From an uncultured Prevotella sp. (lineage in GTDB: Bacteria > Bacteroidota > Bacteroidia > Bacteroidales > Bacteroidaceae), in NCBI GenBank assembly GCA_900545525.1, contig UQZX01000003.1:94641-158640 (forward strand): a DNA stretch of 64,000 nt, given 5' to 3'. The stretch's first letter is position 1, and each line of letters begins with the position of its first letter. The position numbers and the translations under genes are program-made. Below, one piece after another: positions 44,689 to 53,798 of the stretch. The notes beneath the pieces were generated by a model that saw nothing but the letters and a program-made list of their open reading frames with translations, did no database searches and was not told the DNA's origin.

Positions 44689-45786
44689 TTACTGAATATG
44701 ATTATTCATGTATCTCCACAAGAAATGCCAAAAGCGGAACACGGGTTCACAAAGACATTCAGACGGGAAAAAACGGAGTAATCGGACATCCCTATATATC
44801 CTTGCAATATTATGCCGGACAGAATTAGCCTGCACTCCACAAAAAATACGATTATCATACTGCCCAAAGTTGCCTCCTTCGATAATCTCATCCAACAAGA
44901 AGGAACCACGCTTCTCATCCGGCGGGACAATCATATAAACCCTGTCCATTAAAAACACCCGTCCCAATACCCACATCACTGCACGCGCAAAGTCATGGAG
45001 CCCTAAATATTTCAGTTCGTCCTCTAAATCTTCCTTGAACCTGACATCAACAGCATCCTTATTCCTCAGCAAAAGGAAATAGTAGTCGGCAAACTGCCTC
45101 AATCCTATACCTTCCTGAAAGAAATGATTAGCAATATGAGACAGCTGGTATACGGCATTAAAACTGAATGTCGGCACGGATATTACTCCGTCGCACTGGG
45201 GAATGGAGACTGCGTTATCAAACTGCATGTTGGCATGTTTCTCAAACCATTTCTGCAACCTATTGTTATGAATGGGGTTCAACATAAAAGTGGGGCGATA
45301 ATGTACTTCCACGCTGATACCATTATAAGGTCGCCAGTCAATATGATGATAACAAGCCTTGCCGGATATTCCACATTTCCTTGCCAGCTTTATGACACAA
45401 CGACATCCGCCCTCCACCCAAATATCAATATCACCGGGAGTCCTCACCATTGTACTGGGGTACAGCAGGGCATTACCCTTACCCTTTAATATGCAGGTAC
45501 GGTATCCTCTTGCTTTAAACCATCCAGTTACGGCAACTGCCGCCCTGTTGACCTCATGGTTGCGCATTTCTATTCTGCGGCGCAACGCCGACCATTCAAG
45601 CACGAGGTCCCTTGGAGGCCACTGTCCTTGAGGCAGCCTCTCCAATGCAGCAAAGCACAGCCCGTCAACAGCCTGTCTCCTTGCAATATCAGAAAGCGTA
45701 CGCCACTCGTCCGATGATGGAGCGTATGAAAGACACGTGCGGCATCCTACTGCAACTTGCAGAAGTTCAAGAAAAAGTACTGTCAT
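44689..45786 (-). CDS. Nucleotidyltransferase-family protein of the polysaccharide cluster
   Basis: 365 residues. Core: KARGYRTCILKGKGNALLYP and TPGDIDIWVEG, the NTP_transf_5-type motif with the two Asp for metal and nucleotide. Such proteins are common inside Bacteroidales capsule clusters; their substrate is unknown. The rest is helical, with a histidine-rich HHIDWRPYNGISVEVHYRP stretch. Its ATG overlaps the end of the decayed glycosyltransferase upstream, so it was probably translated in one operon with it. Confidence 0.8.
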   Translation of the reverse strand: MTVLFLELLQVAVGCRTCLSYAPSSDEWRTLSDIARRQAVDGLCFAALERLPQGQWPPRDLVLEWSALRRRIEMRNHEVNRAAVAVTGWFKARGYRTCILKGKGNALLYPSTMVRTPGDIDIWVEGGCRCVIKLARKCGISGKACYHHIDWRPYNGISVEVHYRPTFMLNPIHNNRLQKWFEKHANMQFDNAVSIPQCDGVISVPTFSFNAVYQLSHIANHFFQEGIGLRQFADYYFLLLRNKDAVDVRFKEDLEDELKYLGLHDFARAVMWVLGRVFLMDRVYMIVPPDEKRGSFLLDEIIEGGNFGQYDNRIFCGVQANSVRHNIARIYRDVRLLRFFPSECLCEPVFRFWHFLWRYMNNHIQ

Positions 45787-46377
45787 TGTTTTTTATGGTA
45801 TAACGCCGTATTATCTCGAAGCAGAAGCTATGAGGATTGCGTAATGCCGTGATACTGTCACGGTAGTTTGTCTTATGGAAACAGCAAATGGAGGCCAGCC
45901 GGTTCATCCAAGCTGCATCATAGCATTACTGAGGGAATGATGCCGTCAGCATATTTGCGCTCTATGTACTCTGGCAACGTTACATATTCCCCGTATGTCT
46001 CTACTGACAGCACGACATGCCTCCTTTCAGGGAATGCCGTGCGCTGCGAGGCTATACAGGCACGGACAAGGGGCTGGGACACGGTCAATGCCCTGAAGCC
46101 AGCATGACCAGATTACGGGTTGTGCCTCACCTGTACTTTCATCATTGTACTTCTCTTTCAGGCGAAGCATCAGGGGACGGTATTTGTCAAGGAGGTACGG
46201 GACCGTCACTGCCAATAACGCAGGATATACACTTTTTAACGTACGTCCGTGGAAGAGTGCGGAGAGGGACCGGCGGAGCATGGCACCGACAAGCCCCATG
46301 CCGGCATATTCACGCAACAGCCTTACTCCGCCAAACTGGCGGAAGCGCCTATATGCTTTCTTTATATCAGTACTCAT
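45767..46377 (-). pseudogene. Decayed capsular-polysaccharide glycosyltransferase
   Basis: Frame 1 from 46377 gives the start of a Caps_synth-type enzyme (MSTDIKKAYRRFRQF...QPVIWSCWLQGID). Near 46078-46082 a one-base shift is needed; frame 2 continues QPLVRACIASQRTAFPERR and VTLPEYIERKYADGII to SVML and a stop near 45917. Frame 3 then gives a short C-terminal remnant. The SD.LR...GG.W.DAT catalytic segment is missing, so at least one frameshift and an internal deletion have destroyed the gene. The intact family is about 300 residues. Confidence 0.75.
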
Positions 46378-46384
46378 AAAAGGC

Positions 46385-47251
46385 TCAGGATATTTTATCC
46401 CTGAATATATTCAACAGAAACAAAGCATTGCCTATCAGATACCTGCGCCACATTCGTTTGGGTTCCATCAGCAGCCTGTAAAACCATTCAAGACCATGCT
46501 TTTGCCACCACTCCGGAGCACGCCTGACAGTTCCTGCGAAAAAATCAAAAACTGCACCTATTGTACCAACATGACAATGAATATCCAGCTCATCCCAATG
46601 CTCATACACCCACTTCTCCTGTTTGGGAGCCGTCATTCCTATCCACAGCAGGTCTGGATTTGCGTTATTTATTGCCTCTACCATTGCCCTGTTATCCTCC
46701 TCTGAAAACACCGGTTTGTAAGGAGGCGAATATGTCACAACTTCTATATTGTGATATAGATACGAAGCCTCCTGCCTTATCTTCGTCAAAACCTCTTCAG
46801 AAGAGCCAAGAAACATAACCTTCTTTTTAAATGAAGAATGAAGATTAAATGAAGAATTATTATTACAACTGTTGATGTCACAACATTCTTCATCTGCTTT
46901 TCCCACAGTCGCCGAACGTTGTTTCTTTAATTCTTCATTCTTCATTCTACATTCTTCATTTTGTTGCCTACATTCTTCATTTACCTTGTTCATCTCATGA
47001 ACAAACAAGTCCCATCCCGCTATCCTCTCTTTCGGTTGCGACTTCGCCTTCAGCCAACGACACGCCATTACAATACTCGCACCATCAGGAATAAGATAAT
47101 CACCGTTCCGTAATGCCTCGGCAAACAGCGCATCATTCTGTGCCGTGTTATAAGAATGTGCGTTTATCGTGTTTATAAGCATCTTGCCAGCGGGAATACG
47201 CGACAAGGCACCGCGGCTTTCCACGAAGGTCAAATCTTTAAGTCGTAACAT
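46385..47251 (-). CDS. WecG/TagA/CpsF-type glycosyltransferase with an in-frame repeat insertion
   Basis: 288 residues. Family motifs: INAHSYNTAQ and DGASIVMACRWLKA in the first half, LLWIGMTAPKQEKWVYEH and GTIGAVFDFFAGTVRRAPEWWQKHGLEWFYRLL in the second. Such enzymes add N-acetylmannosamine-like or glucosyl residues to lipid-linked precursors. Between the two halves (about residues 89-141) is a foreign stretch (NEECRMKNEELKKQ...NNNSSFNLHSSFKKK) encoded by an ATTCTTCATT-type repeat element. Normal relatives run straight from VHEMNK-like to VMFLG-like sequence. The frame is kept open; whether the protein still works is unknown. Confidence 0.82.
   Translation of the reverse strand: MLRLKDLTFVESRGALSRIPAGKMLINTINAHSYNTAQNDALFAEALRNGDYLIPDGASIVMACRWLKAKSQPKERIAGWDLFVHEMNKVNEECRQQNEECRMKNEELKKQRSATVGKADEECCDINSCNNNSSFNLHSSFKKKVMFLGSSEEVLTKIRQEASYLYHNIEVVTYSPPYKPVFSEEDNRAMVEAINNANPDLLWIGMTAPKQEKWVYEHWDELDIHCHVGTIGAVFDFFAGTVRRAPEWWQKHGLEWFYRLLMEPKRMWRRYLIGNALFLLNIFRDKIS
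46831..46985. repeat. ATTCTTCATT-type repeat element inside the WecG-type gene
   Basis: AATGAAGAATGAAG (46832-46845) and its exact reverse complement (46933-46946) bracket the element, which continues with ATTCTTCATT copies to about 46980. The same ATTCTTCATT-rich sequence flanks the inverted repeat at 961-1002. It translates in frame as NEECRMKNEEL on the minus strand. Confidence 0.7.
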
Positions 47252-47330
47252 GTTGTTATGATTTTATTTGGTAGGAATAAAAAACAGATATACCTATACA
47301 GGTAATACAATTAAAGCCTTGCACTGATAC

Positions 47331-47433
47331 GAAATCATTCATTCGTAACGAACGTTTTCAAGAGAAATCATTCATTCACAATGAATAATTTCACGGAAAA
47401 TGTTCATTCGTAATGAATAATTTACTATTTTTG
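47331..47433 (+). promoter_or_regulatory. Three palindromic operators and promoter of the DUF4143 ATPase gene
   Basis: Three related palindromes centred on TTCATTCGTAATGAA lie at about 47336-47354, 47364-47392 and 47402-47423, with 33 and 32 bases between equivalent points, so on one DNA face. The third ends 2 bases before a -7 box TATTTTTG (47426-47433), covering the -33 region. The ATG follows at 47457. This looks like autorepression. Confidence 0.7.
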
Positions 47434-47456
47434 CACAAGACAAACATCCGTTATAT

Positions 47457-48713
47457 ATGATGAAAGACTTATTAAAAAGAATTATATTTGAACAGCAAGA
47501 CAGCAATGTTGACATTGCGTCACGTACTATACCACGCACCATTGAGAACGAATGGCTGGAAACCAATGAAATACTTATAATATCGGGAATACGCCGTTGC
47601 GGAAAATCCGTCCTGTTGCAGCAAATACGCAGCAAGCAGCCTGAACAGGATTTCTTTTTCAATTTCGATGACGAAAGACTTGTAAATTTCAAACTTGACG
47701 ATTTCCAGACGTTACAAGAATGCTTTATAGAGCTTTTTGGAGAACAGCACACATACTATTTCGATGAAATACAAAACGTCAGCGGATGGGAGATGTTTGT
47801 ACGCAGACTTTACAATAACGGATGCAAGGTGTTCATAACAGGCTCAAATGCGAAAATGCTCAGCCGCGAACTCGGCACACATCTTACCGGACGTTATATC
47901 CTGATTGAAATCTATCCGTTCTCATTCAAAGAATACCTGTCACTGCAAGAAGTAGAACTGCAACCCAAAGAGATGTATACGACAGTCGGACGCACAAATC
48001 TTCTCAGACATTTCAAAGATTACCTATCCAAGGGTGGCTTTCCTAAATATCTTACAACAGCATCATCACGATATCTGTCCTCGCTCTATGAAAGTATTGT
48101 CTATCGTGACATCATAACACGCAACGGACTGACAAACGAAAAGGAAATTCTTGAACTTGTTTTCTATCTCGCCAGCAATGCGACCAAGCGGACCACATAT
48201 TCGTCATTAGGCAAAATCATCGGCATACGCCATCCCGAAACCATAAAAAACTACATAGAGTATATCTGTCAGACATATCTGATGTTTCAGTTGATGAAAT
48301 ATTCGTCTTCACTAAAAGCACAAATGCTCAGTCCCAAGAAAATTTATTTCATTGACAATGCAATTATCCGGCGCATAGGTTTCAACGCCACTGAAAATAT
48401 TGGCATAAATCTGGAAAACCTTGTGTTCATAGAACTGAAACGCCGCGAATGTGAGGTATTTTATTACGCAGACAAGAAAGAATGTGACTTCATTGTCCGC
48501 AAAGGAATACAGATTGTGCAGGCATATCAGGTGACGGTATCCATGACAAATCCGGAAACCCGAAAACGTGAGATAAGTGGCATATGTGAGGCAATGCAAG
48601 CTTTCGGCCTCACTACCGGACACATAATAACAATGGACGAGAAAGAAACCATCAATCTCGAAAACGGGAATGTTATTAATGTCGTACCGGCATGGGAATG
48701 GATGTTGGGGTGA
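47457..48713 (+). CDS. AAA/DUF4143 ATPase
   Basis: 418 residues. The P-loop is GIRRCGKS (44-51), Walker B-like TYYFDEIQNV, sensor-like VFITGSNAKML with LTGRYILIEIYPFSFKEYL after it. The C-terminal DUF4143 domain includes YKLMFQL-like YLMFQLMKYS and KKIYFIDNAIIR, and ends with a PD-(D/E)XK-like stretch (NLVFIELKRRECEVFYYADKKECDFIV). Very common in Bacteroidetes, of unknown role; a toxin-antitoxin or mobile-element link has been suggested by others. It is the only plus-strand gene in the polysaccharide cluster and splits it, consistent with later insertion. Confidence 0.85.
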   Translation: MMKDLLKRIIFEQQDSNVDIASRTIPRTIENEWLETNEILIISGIRRCGKSVLLQQIRSKQPEQDFFFNFDDERLVNFKLDDFQTLQECFIELFGEQHTYYFDEIQNVSGWEMFVRRLYNNGCKVFITGSNAKMLSRELGTHLTGRYILIEIYPFSFKEYLSLQEVELQPKEMYTTVGRTNLLRHFKDYLSKGGFPKYLTTASSRYLSSLYESIVYRDIITRNGLTNEKEILELVFYLASNATKRTTYSSLGKIIGIRHPETIKNYIEYICQTYLMFQLMKYSSSLKAQMLSPKKIYFIDNAIIRRIGFNATENIGINLENLVFIELKRRECEVFYYADKKECDFIVRKGIQIVQAYQVTVSMTNPETRKREISGICEAMQAFGLTTGHIITMDEKETINLENGNVINVVPAWEWMLG

Positions 48714-48765
48714 TGGAAAATGAAGATAAAGACAATGTTTACTCCAATATTATTTTTTGTGGGCA

Positions 48766-49875
48766 TCAACATGAGAGTTCTCGCAATATACGATGCATGT
48801 TGTCCTCAAACGCTTGAAGAGTGAATTGCTTCTTAAATTTCTTATAGCCATCCTCTCCCATCTTCACCCGCAGCTCCTTGTTATCAAGAAGACGTCCGAT
48901 GCAATCAGAAAGAGATTGGGCATCCTGCTTTCTGCAAACAAATCCATTTACTCTGTCGTTCACTAGATCTGTAATTCCGCCTTCATTCGTAGTTATAAGA
49001 GGAAGTTTGAATTCCATTGCTTCAAGAAGCACAAGCGGGAAACATTCGTTATGATAAAACGTTGGAAAAACGAACACATCTGCGTTTTCAAAGAAATCCC
49101 TTTTTTCGTCGCCATACTTACGGCCATGATACACCGTAATTCTGTCCAACCCACGCCCTTCCACCTCGCGGGCGAAACGCCCGGCATCAATCTCCGCGGT
49201 CTCGCCACCTACAAAATCACAGACAAAGCTATATCCTTTGTCCCTCAATATCCGGCAAGCATCGAGCAGCACAAGTACACCTTTGCTTTCAAGAAGATTG
49301 GAAAGAAACAAAAGATGCGGTATCTTGTTGTGCCGTTCCGCCACTGGTTCTGTCTGAAGTGTCTCCGGTATTCCATTGGGACATATATAAACTTCATCGC
49401 GCTTGACATATTTCTTCACATCGGCATACAACGCCTCTGCCAACAATATAACCTTCAAGCCCTTGAAGAAACAACGATACAATTTATCATCAAGCCAACG
49501 TTCCTGCCTTGTCACAACTCCTTTATTGTGATAGTGTACAACGACCCGGCATCCCATACGCTTTAGCATCTGCACAACAATAAAATCCTTGTAGAAAGCC
49601 CCGCCGCAAGCGTTAGGCGTGACATATACAAGCTGCGGTTTATATAGCTTCACTTCTCTGCGGATTTGCCGTAACAACGTCATAAACAGCCTTATCTTCC
49701 TCTGCCCAACCTTACCAATATCGCTTAAATCACACGCCGTGGTGAGATTGATATAATGACAATCAAACGCCTCATTTATCACACGACTGTCATGAATATA
49801 TTTGCCTACCATGGCAGCACCGTGCACAGGCGGGGGCATGTGCATTATAAATAAAATGTTCAAGGTATTAATCAT
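48766..49875 (-). CDS. Glycosyltransferase family 4
   Basis: 369 residues. GT-B fold: an N-terminal PPPVHGAAMVGKYI loop and the C-terminal nucleotide-sugar site ENADVFVFPTFYHNECFPLVLLEAMEF with GG...VNDRVNGFVC. The E-x7-E pair (E in NECFPLVLLE) is the retaining GT4 signature. Probably adds one sugar to the repeating unit on the cytoplasmic face. Sugar unknown. Last gene of the uninterrupted cluster before the DUF4143 gene. Confidence 0.88.
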   Translation of the reverse strand: MINTLNILFIMHMPPPVHGAAMVGKYIHDSRVINEAFDCHYINLTTACDLSDIGKVGQRKIRLFMTLLRQIRREVKLYKPQLVYVTPNACGGAFYKDFIVVQMLKRMGCRVVVHYHNKGVVTRQERWLDDKLYRCFFKGLKVILLAEALYADVKKYVKRDEVYICPNGIPETLQTEPVAERHNKIPHLLFLSNLLESKGVLVLLDACRILRDKGYSFVCDFVGGETAEIDAGRFAREVEGRGLDRITVYHGRKYGDEKRDFFENADVFVFPTFYHNECFPLVLLEAMEFKLPLITTNEGGITDLVNDRVNGFVCRKQDAQSLSDCIGRLLDNKELRVKMGEDGYKKFKKQFTLQAFEDNMHRILRELSC

Positions 49876-49987
49876 ACTTAATAAATAGTCTCAGAAGAGC
49901 CTTTTTATTTGTCATACCAAATAAAATCATGTATGACGAAACGATCCATCAGCATGAATTCGGCAATTTGGAAGCTATACATGACAA

Positions 49988-51058
49988 TCATCCCCAATAA
50001 ATATCTTCATACTCATGTTGCATCCTTTCTATTGAAAAATTCTCTTTAGCAAAATCATATGCAATATCCGCATATTTTTTATAATCATCACTATTATCAA
50101 GTGATAATATCAACTTAATAAAATCATCTACATCATTATTCTCTACTTTCAATGGCCAATCTGCCGGTAACGTATCTCCAAGCCCAGGACAATTATTGAT
50201 TATTGACGGAGTATGGGCCAGACTTGCTTCTATTGGCATCAAAGCAAGTCCCTCATGATTAGACGGCATAAACAAATAATCAAACGAGCCGATATACTGA
50301 TTCAAGCCAAATATTTTATCATATAAAGAGACATTATCAAAAACAGACAAAGACCGGCATACCTTTTCTTTCATTGAACCATTCCCCACAATATGGAAAT
50401 GATATTTCTTATTGTTTCCCAAAGCTGTTACCACTGCTATAAGTTGGTCTATACCTTTTTGATATTCAAACCTTCCTGCAAACAATATGTTTATCTTTTT
50501 TTTGACTATATTCTCAAACGGTTTTTGTCTGACGGCCTGCAATCCATTGAAAACAATCCGAGGAGATTCACCATAAACATCATTATAACATTTTTGGGTT
50601 GAACTACTGATAGCTATGTTCGCCTGCTTCTGTTTGAAAAAGGCCTCAACCTTATCACCAATCCCATGCCATTGATTCCATAATTCTGTATTATGAATGG
50701 TACGTACATATTTAATATGCGGAAATAACCATCCAAACATCCTGCTCCATAAATAGATACTTAAGTCTGGTATTTCCGTATGCGTGTGTATAATTTGAGG
50801 CTTCCATTTTAATACCACCCACAAAAACCACAATGGAAAAAGAATGATTCCGATCTTGTTGTTTCTAATCGGTGAACGATGATAATGAATGTGGGATTCT
50901 TTCAATTCCTGTATAAATGTTTCACAAAAAGCACCTTCTCCATGTACTACCTCCACTACATGATATTCCATACCCACAGTTTCGGACTTAGCTATATTAA
51001 CCGCAACACGTTCTGCACCACCAATATCAAGATGGGTTATAATATGGAAAATACGCAT
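49988..51058 (-). CDS. Glycosyltransferase family 4
   Basis: 356 residues. MRIFHIITHLDIGGAERVAV is the typical GT4 start. INILFAGRFEYQKGIDQLI opens the donor-binding half and FDYLFMPSNHEGLALMPIEASLAHTPSI carries the E-x7-E region. It would transfer a sugar to the growing lipid-linked unit. Its ATG lies 12 bases after the stop of the previous gene. Confidence 0.9.
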   Translation of the reverse strand: MRIFHIITHLDIGGAERVAVNIAKSETVGMEYHVVEVVHGEGAFCETFIQELKESHIHYHRSPIRNNKIGIILFPLWFLWVVLKWKPQIIHTHTEIPDLSIYLWSRMFGWLFPHIKYVRTIHNTELWNQWHGIGDKVEAFFKQKQANIAISSSTQKCYNDVYGESPRIVFNGLQAVRQKPFENIVKKKINILFAGRFEYQKGIDQLIAVVTALGNNKKYHFHIVGNGSMKEKVCRSLSVFDNVSLYDKIFGLNQYIGSFDYLFMPSNHEGLALMPIEASLAHTPSIINNCPGLGDTLPADWPLKVENNDVDDFIKLILSLDNSDDYKKYADIAYDFAKENFSIERMQHEYEDIYWG

Positions 51059-51070
51059 AATTAAGAACTG

Positions 51071-52162
51071 TTAATATATATTTTTTAAGAATCTATCTGC
51101 TGTAGCATACCATGTAAAATGCTCTAACACTCGTTGTCTCGCACCGTGTACTTTCCTTCCGGAGCGTATTATTCCAGCCATTTCTTCTATTGAAGAACAC
51201 AAAAAACCACTTTTCCCATTCTCTATGATACAGTCAGGCCCCGGAGCATGACGAGCAACAACTGTTGTTTTATGATACATTGCTTCAAGGATAGACATGC
51301 CGAATATCTCTTTGGGATTGAAATTTATGACATAATCCGATACCTCATAATATTCATGCACCTCTTTGTTCGGCAATTTTCCAAGAAAATGTATTTTATT
51401 ATATTTCTCACATGAATGTAGTTTTTTTATATACTCCTCAGTCTGCATCCAAGGTGTACCAACATGTATAATCAAATAATCATCTCCCAGCATCTCTGCA
51501 AAAGGGAAAATGTCCATCGGATGCTTATCCGGTCGCAAAGCACATACCAAAAACACTATCGTTTTGTCAGACGGCAGACCCAATTTATTCTTCAATTCTT
51601 CTTTATCAGTTGAAACAAAGGGAATTATGTCTATGTCCAAACCAACAGGTGCCCACTCTGCACTTGAAACACCTTTTTCCTTTAATTCATCCACTACAGC
51701 CGGAGTCTTGCAAAAAACTTTTGTCTTCTTGAATGTTGCAAAATTTCTGCTACTCAGCCAATCCATTACAAATCTGGAAATCGCTTTAGGCGAAGAACTG
51801 TGTATCGTACCCACATAACAATAGTGCTTCCACCCATGTTTCAGGCAATAACCAACCGCCTCCGGCACACAAAGAAGATTGTCACTCTGAAGATGATAAA
51901 TATCAATTCCCAATGGTTTTAGCAAAGAAAAATCAGGCAATATATGGTGAACAATTCTTATCCTGTAAGGCAAATATATTTTCTTTATGTTTTCTGTCAC
52001 TTTAACTTCCGTTCTGCATCGCTTGTCACGAGAAGACACCCAATAAACTATTATTGTCTGATGTCCCAGCCTTTCCAAGGCTTTGGCCAAGCCTATCTCC
52101 TGTACATTATAGCTACCGGACAGCCATTCACCATAATCCAAATGAATATATCCAAAAACCAT
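51071..52162 (-). CDS. Glycosyltransferase family 4
   Basis: 363 residues. GT-B fold with IGLAKALERLGHQTIIVYW early, TIVFLVCALRPDKHPMDIF at the start of the second half, and VSDYVINFNPKEIFGMSILEAMYHKTTVVARHAPGP with the family E-x7-E spacing. Probably cytoplasmic, acting in the repeat-unit assembly. Starts 9 bases after its upstream neighbour. Confidence 0.88.
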   Translation of the reverse strand: MVFGYIHLDYGEWLSGSYNVQEIGLAKALERLGHQTIIVYWVSSRDKRCRTEVKVTENIKKIYLPYRIRIVHHILPDFSLLKPLGIDIYHLQSDNLLCVPEAVGYCLKHGWKHYCYVGTIHSSSPKAISRFVMDWLSSRNFATFKKTKVFCKTPAVVDELKEKGVSSAEWAPVGLDIDIIPFVSTDKEELKNKLGLPSDKTIVFLVCALRPDKHPMDIFPFAEMLGDDYLIIHVGTPWMQTEEYIKKLHSCEKYNKIHFLGKLPNKEVHEYYEVSDYVINFNPKEIFGMSILEAMYHKTTVVARHAPGPDCIIENGKSGFLCSSIEEMAGIIRSGRKVHGARQRVLEHFTWYATADRFLKNIY

Positions 52163-52171
52163 TTTCTACTA

Positions 52172-53263
52172 TTATATCTGAATAATATTTTTCGTAACAA
52201 CACTCCAATCCAAACATTGAAGATATTCTTTCATTTTGTTTCGTTCCGTCTCGAAATGATTAGGATTATTCAAAACATACTCCATCTGTATAGCCAATGA
52301 ATTAACATCTCCTGCTTTACAAAAAAGTCCTATTCTACCATCATTCAGTTGCTCTTTTAATCCTCCTGTATCACTTGCTATTATTGGTGTCTGATATTCA
52401 AGAGCTATAGGAATCACACCTGATTGACTTGCATCTAAATATGGTAGCACCACAACTGTGTAAGGAACGCTAAAAAAATCTCCTATTTCTTCATCTGCAA
52501 TATACCTGTTCTCTATCCTCACTTTTGCCATGTTCTCAAAAACAGATTTATATTTACTGAAATCTCCACTGCCGGCAATGGTGAGTGTTACGTTGGAATA
52601 GGATTGGCTGATTCTTTCATACGCCTTGGCCAACACGCCCAGCCCCTTGTACTCTTCAATACGACCAAAGAACAAGAAGGTTATGCTATCAGACTTCTCC
52701 ACAGGTTGGCATGCCTTTTGTTTATACACGCTCATCCTGCCATGCGGCATATAATGAATGTGCTCTTTATCAAATCCATACACCTTTTCAACTGTTGGAA
52801 TAAAACTTTTTGTCAGCACAACAATATCACTTGCTGTCTTGATATATCGTGTTGTCATCCATTTCTCAAACAGTCCTACTCCAGAATGGAATATCGGGTC
52901 ATGACAAATTATCACTTTCTTATTTACATAAAAACAGCTCATAACGGTAGAAGCCCAAGGATGATAAAACGTGCTTATGACATAGTCAAAACATATAGTC
53001 CTAAACTTACGTCTTAAAGCGAACTGCTCTTTTATAAAGAAGTTATAAGATGCCTTTATTGCAGTTTCTCGAGTACCTGTTTCTATAAAAGAAACACTTT
53101 TGAGATTTCTCTCTTTTTCCCAATCTTTTCTATTCGATATTTTAGACGAAAGCAAAGCATGAACTTCACAATTATTCTGTGCCAATCCACGAGCCATCTC
53201 CAATGTAAAAACAGGGCCGGCCCCTTCTTTAAAGAGAAAAGTAATTAATATCTTCTTGCACAT
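52172..53263 (-). CDS. Glycosyltransferase family 4
   Basis: 363 residues. The N-terminus (LITFLFKEGAGPVFTLEMARGLAQ) and the donor half (ITFLFFGRIEEYKGLGVLAKAYERI; VVLPYLDASQSGVIPIALEYQTPIIASDTGGLKEQL) follow the GT4 plan. The usual first Glu of the E-x7-E pair is replaced by Ser/Gly sequence (SQSGVIPIALE), so catalysis may be altered. The upstream acyltransferase gene ends 1 base before its ATG. Confidence 0.85.
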   Translation of the reverse strand: MCKKILITFLFKEGAGPVFTLEMARGLAQNNCEVHALLSSKISNRKDWEKERNLKSVSFIETGTRETAIKASYNFFIKEQFALRRKFRTICFDYVISTFYHPWASTVMSCFYVNKKVIICHDPIFHSGVGLFEKWMTTRYIKTASDIVVLTKSFIPTVEKVYGFDKEHIHYMPHGRMSVYKQKACQPVEKSDSITFLFFGRIEEYKGLGVLAKAYERISQSYSNVTLTIAGSGDFSKYKSVFENMAKVRIENRYIADEEIGDFFSVPYTVVVLPYLDASQSGVIPIALEYQTPIIASDTGGLKEQLNDGRIGLFCKAGDVNSLAIQMEYVLNNPNHFETERNKMKEYLQCLDWSVVTKNIIQI

Positions 53264-53264
53264 T

Positions 53265-53798
53265 TTATCTAAACCAAGGATTCCAATTTAACACATAATA
53301 ATCCACAAGTCCCCTCTGCCTTATATATTTAGCGGGGACACCGGAATAAAAACCATCCTCCTTATACTCACCTTTGATAACAGTACTATTTGCACCTATC
53401 AAACAAGCTTTCTTTAAATTAGCTCCCGCCAATATAACAGTTCGTGCACCTATCCATACATTATCCTCTATCTTAACAGGTAATTCAAAAAAAGCGAATG
53501 ATTCAGATTGTGCGTTATGTGAACCTGTAACTATAATCGAATATATGCTAACAGAAACATTATCATGAATTATAATACCACCACGAGCATCCAAATGACA
53601 GTTTTCATTAATAATGGTATTCTTTCCTATTCTAATTTTCCAAGGCTTTATCACGACCGTTCCCATTAATATTCGTGAGCCATTGCCGATTTTCATGCCC
53701 AAGAGCCGATAACACAACTTGCGAAAATGCCAACAAGGAACATAGGCCACAAAATAATTAAGAATAATATATATAAAGTCAAGAACGAGATTTTTCAT
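53265..53798 (-). CDS. Hexapeptide-repeat acyltransferase
   Basis: 177 residues. Left-handed beta-helix repeats: GNGSRILMGTVVIKPWKIRIGKNTIINENCHLDARGGI, then IIVTGSHNAQSE carrying the likely catalytic His, and VWIGARTVILAGANLKKACLIGANSTVIKG. This is the WcaF/LacA-like type that O-acetylates sugars. The substrate would be a residue of the surface polysaccharide. Overlaps the upstream gene by 20 bases. Confidence 0.9.
   Translation of the reverse strand: MKNLVLDFIYIILNYFVAYVPCWHFRKLCYRLLGMKIGNGSRILMGTVVIKPWKIRIGKNTIINENCHLDARGGIIIHDNVSVSIYSIIVTGSHNAQSESFAFFELPVKIEDNVWIGARTVILAGANLKKACLIGANSTVIKGEYKEDGFYSGVPAKYIRQRGLVDYYVLNWNPWFR

Noticed and set aside
46145..46705. Plus-strand 186-residue open frame in the polysaccharide cluster
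   Set aside because: It lies antisense to the WecG-type gene and the decayed glycosyltransferase, whose minus-strand readings show clear family motifs; the plus reading has none.
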